Shown one piece after another: positions 57,329 to 64,000 of a stretch of 64,000 nucleotides of DNA (positions are counted from its first letter, which is position 1; every line of letters starts with the position of its first letter). The position numbers were made by a program, and so were the translations under genes. The notes below the pieces were generated by a model. The model made no database searches. It worked only from the letters and a program-made list of their open reading frames with translations, and had not been told where the DNA came from. This stretch comes from Eucalyptus grandis (Eukaryota > Streptophyta > Magnoliopsida > Myrtales > Myrtaceae). The stretch is from NCBI RefSeq assembly GCF_016545825.1, contig NC_052618.1, forward strand, positions 6,067,398 through 6,131,397, written 5' to 3'.

Positions 57329-59840
57329 GGTATGAGAGAAGCTTCACTAGTGTATGGGGCTCAATGGGGTGAGCGATGGAATGCCTCTCACTATTTTGAT
57401 TATCGTACCATTCGCGAGAGAACTCTTTACCCCGCAGCCATGGAATCTTCTGCACTCATCTCACAAGTGTATAGATGGGGGGATTGTGTGTAGGATATGG
57501 CTTGCCTTTCATCATTATGACGTGCCTCATCCAGCATGCTTAATTAATCTTGTATTCTTCACTTAGCTGTCTATTCTAATAATCCTTGATGGAATCAATG
57601 ATTTAGATAGACAAAATCATCATGCAAAAATCCATTTGGAAAAGGCATGCGGCATTTTAAACATGAGAGAGTTTGTACTCTTAAAACAAATGAATGGTTT
57701 TCGCTCAAAAAGACCTTGTTGGTAGCTTTAAGGGTCAAGAGAATGGTGTTTCCAAATATGTTCAGTTTCGAACATCAAAAAGGTTATTCACAAATGGATG
57801 TGTCGATGGTTGTCCCTATTGATTAGGGATATGACGCATGAATGATTAGCCAATGATTGTGAATCTGATCATTGATTTGACGGGTCTTTCTGTTTTTGCC
57901 CCTGCAGAAAAGAAGATGTACAAGTAGATCAATTAGTTTGGCCAAAATCAAATGTGAGTTAAGGCCCGAAGATTTTCTGTCATTTGCTTTGGCGATTACT
58001 CGGACACCATTTCGTTTATGGGAGTTTGTCATGCCTCTCATTGATTTGTTATCCTTGTTTTTGTCACCAAGTGATCCCGCAACAAGACAAGAGGGAATGT
58101 GTTAGTCATGAACTCTTTCAAGAGTCGAATAATTGGAATCGATACAACTTTACCATTCACTGGTTTGCAGATGATTGGGTGAACCTGAAGTGAGAGGGGG
58201 ACACAAAATCCTATGTCCCTTGCTTCGTAGGTCAATTATTCTCTGTATTGGCTCCTGGATGACACATCCTTTTACACGAAGCCAGGTGAATTTGATACGA
58301 GTCATTTCCATGTACTAGCTTGGCCAATATTGATTTGCCTAACCATCAAATTTGGCTCTTGAATCCTGGTGCTTCCTGCCAATAGGGGGAATATGTCAAA
58401 AGTGAATTCAAAGAGGGGGGAGTATTGGAAACGATACCAAATTACTCTTCTCCAAAGTTTGTATTTGCTGACTCTTAGGGATATTTGAATGTTGATGACA
58501 GCTTTTTCGTCTCGGCATAGTTCAATGTTTCCTTCAATTGGCCTTCCTCTCTTGTGACCAGGTATGCGTGATTATTGGTCGTTGATTCATCTTCAATGCC
58601 TTCCTTCTGTGGAATTTTCTTTTATCTTTGATTATATGACCATTAGCAGCATTGAGCAAGGTCATGTACCTCAAGCTTCTTATGAAATCTGAGATAAAAA
58701 TCTCAATCTTTCTGATGGCAATTACTCCTTGGAAGAATATGCATCTGGAGTGAAGTTTCTAGATTCCAAAGTCATTGTCTAGGGTGTAGGGCTATAGATC
58801 GCTTTGACTGTCTAGATATTCTCCCTGTTGACAGTAATTACTTTAAAGAAAGAGAAGGAACTTCTTCCTTATGCTTCTGGGCTCGTCGGAGTTGAAACTG
58901 TAACATCTAGTTGTTTGGGCGTGTCGTGCGACAAGATAGTCCTTTGGCTTAAGATGGAGTTGGGCAGGAGTGAGGCATGTCATGGATGCTTCGATTCAAC
59001 TGTATGCATGTACCTATTACGTCTCACCTTTTGTATCCTGAAAATAGAAGAGAGGCGTTGTCATTCTCAATATCATGTTAAGGGAATAAGACTTACCCTT
59101 TTTTTGAAACGAGATGCTCCTTTCTGTTTGCCTACGCTTTCTTGGAAATGTGTTCTCGAGTTTGGTTTGTTCACACGATGTGCTAGTTTCAAATGCCTTT
59201 TGTCATACTAAATCAAAGGGGATGATGTTCTGAAACATAAAGTGAGAGGGTTAGAAAGACAAACGTGCTTAAATTTATCATCTTGTTTTGACAAAAGCTT
59301 TTGAGTGATGAAATATTTTTTATTTTCAAAATACGTCTTTGGGGAGAAAAAGCATGAGGAAGCCCAGCCCTCGATTCTCCTTGGATGATATTTTTTTTTC
59401 ATGGTTGGATAACATCACTAGGCTGGTTTGGGATACCGCCTCATGCTCTCAAAATATTTTCAACTTTCTTTAATAGGTGGATTTACATTTTGGAAGAGTG
59501 TTTTCAAAAGTCAGTTCCTCAAGCGAAACTGATGTTGAAAATAAACAAGCCAGGCTTAAGAAAGATGTACAAGTTCCCACGTAGGGGAATATGAAAGGAA
59601 ATTAAAAAGGGTTCTACTCGAGTGGGCCTGTACCAATTTCCCCTTACGGTCCTTCATTGATGGTGTCCATGAAAAGGTCTTCAAACATGGTGGTCATGTC
59701 ATCTGGACCTTCTTACTCTGTTGCTAAGGGTGGCACTTCATTGCTTGAATAATACCCGGCCTTCACCAGCCCTTGATGAATGTCAGCGGTATGTGCTTCG
59801 ACATTTCTGCTCCGACTGTCTTCGTAACTGAATACCGCAT
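57329..59840 (-). other. Retrotransposon internal region downstream of gag
   Basis: Read on the minus strand this should contain pol. Near 59,640-59,840 a frame gives HQGLVKAGYYSSNEVPP and FEDLFMDTINEGP, interrupted by stops; such sequence follows gag in some plant gypsy elements. Beyond it I see no aspartic protease, YxDD or integrase motif. The plus-strand open frame at 58,828-59,211 is not recognised. It is probably degenerate or non-coding. Confidence 0.45.
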
Positions 59841-61179
59841 TTACTTTGTCGGTGTGATCAGGAGCGAATTGCTTTGGAATGAGAAAACTTTAGTGTCTAA
59901 CAGTGTTCGATTCGACTCTGAGGGTGAAGCACTCATCGCCTGAGTGCCCCACTTCTCCCATGTGATGGTCACATTTTTTGGACGGGTCATAGCTAGAGAA
60001 GCTTTCGGCGTTTGGTCGCTTTGGCTCAGTCGAGAGGAGGTTCTTATTCCGAAGGATTGCCAAAACCTGTGATGGAGACCCGGGAAGTGATGTGAATTGT
60101 CTCCTGTTGTTGTAGTGCTGGGGCGGTTGACGGCTGGTGGTCTGTTGCTGTCTTTCACTTGTCTGAATTATCGGAGAATGATTGTAGGTTGCATTGACAT
60201 CTACCAGGGGTTCTTTATCTTTCTTCATGCTGAACTTGCCCGTGGATGTAGGTTCAGTGAACCAACCATCCCTCAACCCTATCTCGATTTGCTCCCCTAC
60301 TGGAATGAGTTAATTAAATGATTCAGCGATCGTGGTTACCATTCGATTGCAGTACTCGTAAGAGAGGGTTTTGATAAACATCTTTCTCAGCTCGAAATCG
60401 GTTGGTTCATGACTGATTTGGGCGGCCAGATTCCTCCATCGGATAGTATATTCTTTGAACGATTCATGCTTTTTATTTTCAGTACGCTCAAGATCCTCAT
60501 GAGAAGGGGTAATGTCCATTATGAATTTATACTGCTTGAGGAATGCCTCACTTACTTCGCTCCATGTTTTGAGGAGATTCATATTCTTTATAATGTACCA
60601 CTTCAGGGCAGGGCCTATTAGACTTGATTGGAACAATTGGATCATTGATGGTGCATTATTAACGTATTGGGTCATTCAAACCAAGTACATTTGCAAATGA
60701 GCCCTAGGGTAAGTTGTGCCATCGTACTTCTCAAACTCGGGCATTTTGAATTTTTCCGGCATTTTGACATTGGAATAAATGGAGAGGTCCATCAAAGTAG
60801 GATCTTGGAGGCCTTGTAGTTGTTTTAGCTTCTCCTCAAGCTTTTCGAGGCGTTTGTCATGCTCAGTTTTAGACAAATTGTCTGGCCTAGCTTTCTCTAT
60901 CATGGTTGGGTGCGGATCATCTTCCAATTCGGGCATGTTATCGTCGGTATCTCCACCTTGATCACCCCTAGTAGATGATTGTGGGAACAATACCGATTGA
61001 GGCCGGGCGGGAGTGAGTTTGCCCTGGATGGAGTCTATTTGCTTTGAAAGTTGTTGAAGCACATTGAAGACTTGCTTCATTTCACTTTCCATGACCGCAA
61101 TACGGCTTGGTACATTTTCTTCGGCCATTCTTGCTCTTGCTTTTGAACGAGTCTGGATCGGCGGACGTTGATGTTCCAT
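59841..61179 (-). pseudogene. Retrotransposon gag, broken
   Basis: The frame starts MEHQRPPIQTRSKARARMA at 61,179 and has a coiled-coil region (VFNVLQQLSKQIDSIQGKL, KLEEKLKQLQGL). The retrotransposon gag domain follows (LIGPALKWYIIKN, FLKQYKFIMDITPSHEDL, FKEYTIRWRNLAAQIS) and then a degenerate zinc knuckle (KCDHHMGEVGHSGDEC). In-frame stops lie just before MTQYVNN (60,676), after TTIAESFN (60,310) and after ESNTVRH (59,890). The minus orientation sets the polarity of the element. The product would normally form the retrotransposon particle. Here it cannot be made in full. Confidence 0.88.
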
Positions 61180-62037
61180 GATTACCTAGTCATGAATAAA
61201 CAAGCGTGTGTGAATACAAGGCGTAATAGGGAGTCAATCCATGATGACAACCTAACCCTACTCATTTCGTTTATTCATGAAAAGGTAGACGATTTCCTAA
61301 GCATGGATTGAAAAGGGCATGTGAGATGTTAGCATGGGCTAAAAAGATAATTAATTTGAAAGGTGAAGAAAGCATGAATTGCAACAAATTTTGAAAAAGA
61401 TTTCTATCCCTTTTTGAGGCAAATGAAAATTCTTGCGAAAAAGAACTCTTTAACATGCTTGAGAATAAAAACATTAACTGAAAGTAATTTCTTCTACAAA
61501 AGTTTTTTTAGATGACCGTGATATTAAATCCTACACTAATCATGGACTACTCAATGTATACAGGAAGGTAAGTAAATTGCAAAGTACATGAAATAAAAAC
61601 TTACTTCACATGAGAAAATTGATGGCAATCACATAGACATGCGCATGATATGTGCGGCTCGATTTCTAACTGAGAAGGTGTGTTGAAATTAAAAGGGTAT
61701 CCGCCCGTCGCAGTCTCGCGTTAGCAGCATACCCCCTTAACCTTGGCTAAGAAATTCGGGAAAAAGAAATGCAACATCTACATCGCAGTCTTGATTCGAA
61801 GTCGTATCTTTCTTAACACCATCCTAGAAATCCTATGGCAGCCCAGGTCCGGCGGTCGGGTTGCGTGTGCCATATGTAGTGTTAAAACAATAAAGCATGC
61901 ATAGCAATTTATAATCACAAGACAATCTATTTTAAGCAAAATTAAAATAAATTTCTAAGCTTTTGACCAGCATAAAGAAAAAAACCTAAGTCAAGAAAGA
62001 ATTTAAACAAGACAAAAATGGCATAAAGTCTTCAAAG
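61180..62037 (-). other. Retrotransposon 5' leader
   Basis: About 0.86 kb of AT-rich untranslated leader between the primer-binding region and the gag start. No open frame of note. Confidence 0.6.
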
Positions 62038-62058
62038 TCCCAGGTGGAGTCGCTAAGC
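62038..62058 (-). promoter_or_regulatory. Candidate primer-binding site
   Basis: Immediately inside the 5' LTR terminus (...GGTCGCGACA on the minus strand) lies GCTTAGCGACTCCACCTGGG. A GCGACTCCAC-type core next to an LTR is seen in several plant gypsy elements as the tRNA primer site. The exact tRNA was not determined. Confidence 0.5.
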
Positions 62059-63218
62059 TGTCGCGACCTCTTTTTTCCGGCGCCCGCACCGGGTACGAGC
62101 GCCTAAAGAGGCTAATGGCTCAGCTGAAATTAGTTATGCCCGGACTCTCCCAAGTCCACCAATTCACGACTTAATGGTCCAAGTTTTTAACTTGTAAATC
62201 AATTTTTAAAATGGAGTCGCCACTAATCGATTTGGGGTGGGTTGATTAGAAACCCAAGCGAAGTATTGGGAGAAATACTCACTCTCGCGTAACCAGAGAA
62301 ATTAGGATCGGTGACTTGATTACACTAGTTAATCACTAATGCCCTTCGGCACCTAATCTTGTTTAAACCTTGAGGTTTTTTGGATGCTCAAGGGATTTTC
62401 CATGCATTTTTGGAGAAAACATCTTTTGTCTTTTCCTAATTTTTTTTGACATAAAAGTAATTTTTTTGGATTTTTTGGTATTTTTGAAAAATACAAGTCT
62501 TTTTGGTTTTTTCTGAATTTTTTGGCTTTTTCATGAATTTTTGGCATTTTTTGGAAAATATGGAATATTTTTTATTTTTCTTTTTATTTTTTGGAAAATA
62601 AAATATATTTTAATATTTTTTGTTTTTTTTTAAATTAAAATATTTTTTAATATTTTTCGAAACTAAATTATTTTTGATTTTTTAAAAATAAATTATTTAT
62701 ATATGATTTATTTAAAATATTATTTATAATTAAAAAACGGCCCGAGCCTGGTCCGCGGGCCGGATCCAACACGGGCCGGCGACTTGAACACCTGGGAGCG
62801 AGCCCAACTCGGATTTTTTTCCTTTTTCCTTTTTTTTTTCTTTTTTGGATGAAACGGCGTCGTGGCCGAGTGTTTGGATACGCCTGGCCCGACCCGACGA
62901 CCCGCTCCACGACCCGGATCCGACCTGACCGCGACCCAACTTCCGCCGCCCCCTAGAATTTACGGAATCCCTACCCGGTCCCCACTCGGTCCGACCCTAC
63001 AACCCGGGTCGCGACTTGGAAAATCGGGAACCCTAGGGTTTTCGAATCGCGGCGCCGAGGAGGGAGAGGACCGAGGCGCAGCGCAGCGACGGCAGCGATG
63101 ACCGGACTAGGGAGAGGGAGATGGCGATGGTGATGGCGACGGCGACATCACGATACCTGTTCGTGGCAACGGCGCGATGGGGGCGGCGACGATGGCGAGA
63201 CCCACACGAACCTCCTCC

Positions 63219-63260
<42 letters not shown>

Positions 63261-63914
63261 GCTTGCCCTTCGAGCTCCCCGAAGTCTCTTGGGGACCCCT
63301 CCGAGCTCACCACGCCACGGCCAACCCCGCACTCGAGCTCCCCGAAGTCTCTCGTGGACCCGAGCTTCGGCTGGCCTCTCTCTTTCCTCTTCCTCCCCTC
63401 TCGTGTGTCTCCGATAGAATTTCTCCTCTCCGCCGCAAGCCTTCTGGATCCGGGCTTGCTCGTCCTCGACTCCCCTTCGAAGTCTCTTAGTAGGAAGCAC
63501 GAAGCTTTGCAGCCTTCGATCGTTCTCGGCATGCCCTTTGCCATCGCTTCGGGGAGCCCTATATATAGGCGAGGGGGACAGAGCTTCGACCGCCGGTCCT
63601 CGTGTGCCGAACGGCCTTCGTCGGCCGAACTGACGTCCCATCCACCACCTACCCGTCCTTCAGTGCGTCGCCAGCTCCCCCATGTGCGTCGCTGTCCTCT
63701 CCTCCTTTCCGGCATCGAGCCCTCCACGCGTGTGGACGATGGAGGAAGATGAAGACCCAGCTAGGCCGGGCTGAGGCAGAAATGGGCCTCACAGCCCATG
63801 CGAGGGCTACGCTTCTTTTTCTTTTTGTTTTTTCTGCTTTTCTAAAATGACAAAATAAAATAAAAATAAAAATAAAAGAAACCTAATTAAAAACAAATAA
63901 TTTAGGTGTCAACA
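62059..63914 (-). repeat. 5' LTR, full length (1,856 bp)
   Basis: Plus-strand start TGTCGCGACC and end GGTGTCAACA, so in element orientation it reads TGTTGACACC...GGTCGCGACA. It contains an AT-rich TTTTTGG zone, a GC-rich zone and a (CT)n microsatellite at about 63,222-63,257. The last about 400 bp (63,515-63,914) have no counterpart in the left LTR. Open frames across it, including those of about 200 codons on the minus strand, are low-complexity artefacts. Confidence 0.88.
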
Positions 63915-63919
63915 AGACT
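63915..63919. repeat. Target-site duplication of the LTR retrotransposon, right
   Basis: AGACT follows the LTR end GGTGTCAACA directly and matches 36,942-36,946. The remaining sequence to the window end is ordinary AT-rich flank. Confidence 0.9.
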
Positions 63920-64000
63920 TTTTGCACAAGAGGATATGATATTCTATAGCCAGTATCCAAGCAAGTTGATTGACTGTTAAGTAGACTATTCAAGAATTTC

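Larger units (their letters stand above)
36947..63914 (-). mobile_element. LTR retrotransposon, Ty3/gypsy-like, apparently gag-only, with nested MULE
   Basis: Direct repeats at both ends begin TGTCGCGACC and (right copy) end GGTGTCAACA, giving TG...CA termini. The AGACT duplication flanks both outer ends. The gag-like frame and primer-binding region show minus-strand polarity, so the 5' LTR is the right copy. Without the 16,852-bp MULE and its 9-bp duplication the element is about 10.1 kb. Beyond gag I could not find protease, a YxDD reverse-transcriptase motif or integrase on either strand. It therefore looks like a non-autonomous gag-only element, although heavy decay of pol cannot be excluded. 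Confidence 0.85.

Noticed and set aside
57823..58235. Reverse transcriptase or integrase in the retrotransposon
   Set aside because: Frames on both strands were read for YxDD, protease and zinc-binding integrase motifs and none was found.
63033..63752. Open frames of about 190-206 codons on both strands
   Set aside because: They are in the 5' LTR, overlap on opposite strands, and are interrupted in the left LTR copy.

Overview
The window is plant nuclear DNA. It has split genes with GT-AG introns, long AT-rich intergenic stretches, GC-rich MITE cores, microsatellites, LTR retrotransposons and decayed copies of plant gene families (BASS transporter, LRR-XII receptor kinase, glucosidase II beta, gamma-clade RNA-dependent RNA polymerase, tRNA pseudouridine synthase 3). 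The GC-rich islands resemble those of Myrtaceae genomes such as Eucalyptus relatives, but that placement is an inference from general resemblance. I found no clearly intact protein-coding gene: every family I could recognise carries stops, frameshifts, lost exons or lost splice sites.

Layout. 0-8.6 kb: intergenic DNA with an old minus-strand LTR fragment (about 6.35-7.22 kb) followed by two tandem-repeat arrays. 8.67-11.92 kb: a large palindrome with arms of about 1.2 kb, one arm split by an 866-bp hAT-type element with an 8-bp target duplication. 12.4-13.9 kb: a minus-strand BASS-family transporter pseudogene. 14-24 kb: mostly intergenic repeats, with unrecognised exon-like pieces at 20.6 and 24.1-24.6 kb and a decayed copy of the latter at 18.5 kb. 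24.8-28.1 kb: a minus-strand LRR receptor kinase pseudogene. 30.7-34.0 kb: a satellite of about 280 bp and a MITE family.

The right-hand 27 kb is one nested structure. A Ty3/gypsy-like, apparently gag-only LTR retrotransposon on the minus strand spans 36,947-63,914 and is flanked by the 5-bp duplication AGACT. Inside it sits a second element, 40,468-57,319 (16.85 kb). It has terminal inverted repeats of about 0.8 kb and a perfect 9-bp target duplication CTTGACGGG, the hallmarks of a Mutator-like element (MULE). I saw no transposase in it. It carries intron-containing fragments of several unrelated genes: glucosidase II beta and an RDR on the plus strand, PUS3 and an unrecognised lysine-rich or chromodomain-like gene on the minus strand. 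The pieces read inward from both ends. This is the architecture of an exceptionally large Pack-MULE.

The recognised genes do not form a pathway. What connects them is transposon capture, nesting and decay. The Pack-MULE is the main discovery. It has captured part of an RNA-silencing gene and is arranged so that transcription from the two TIRs would converge.
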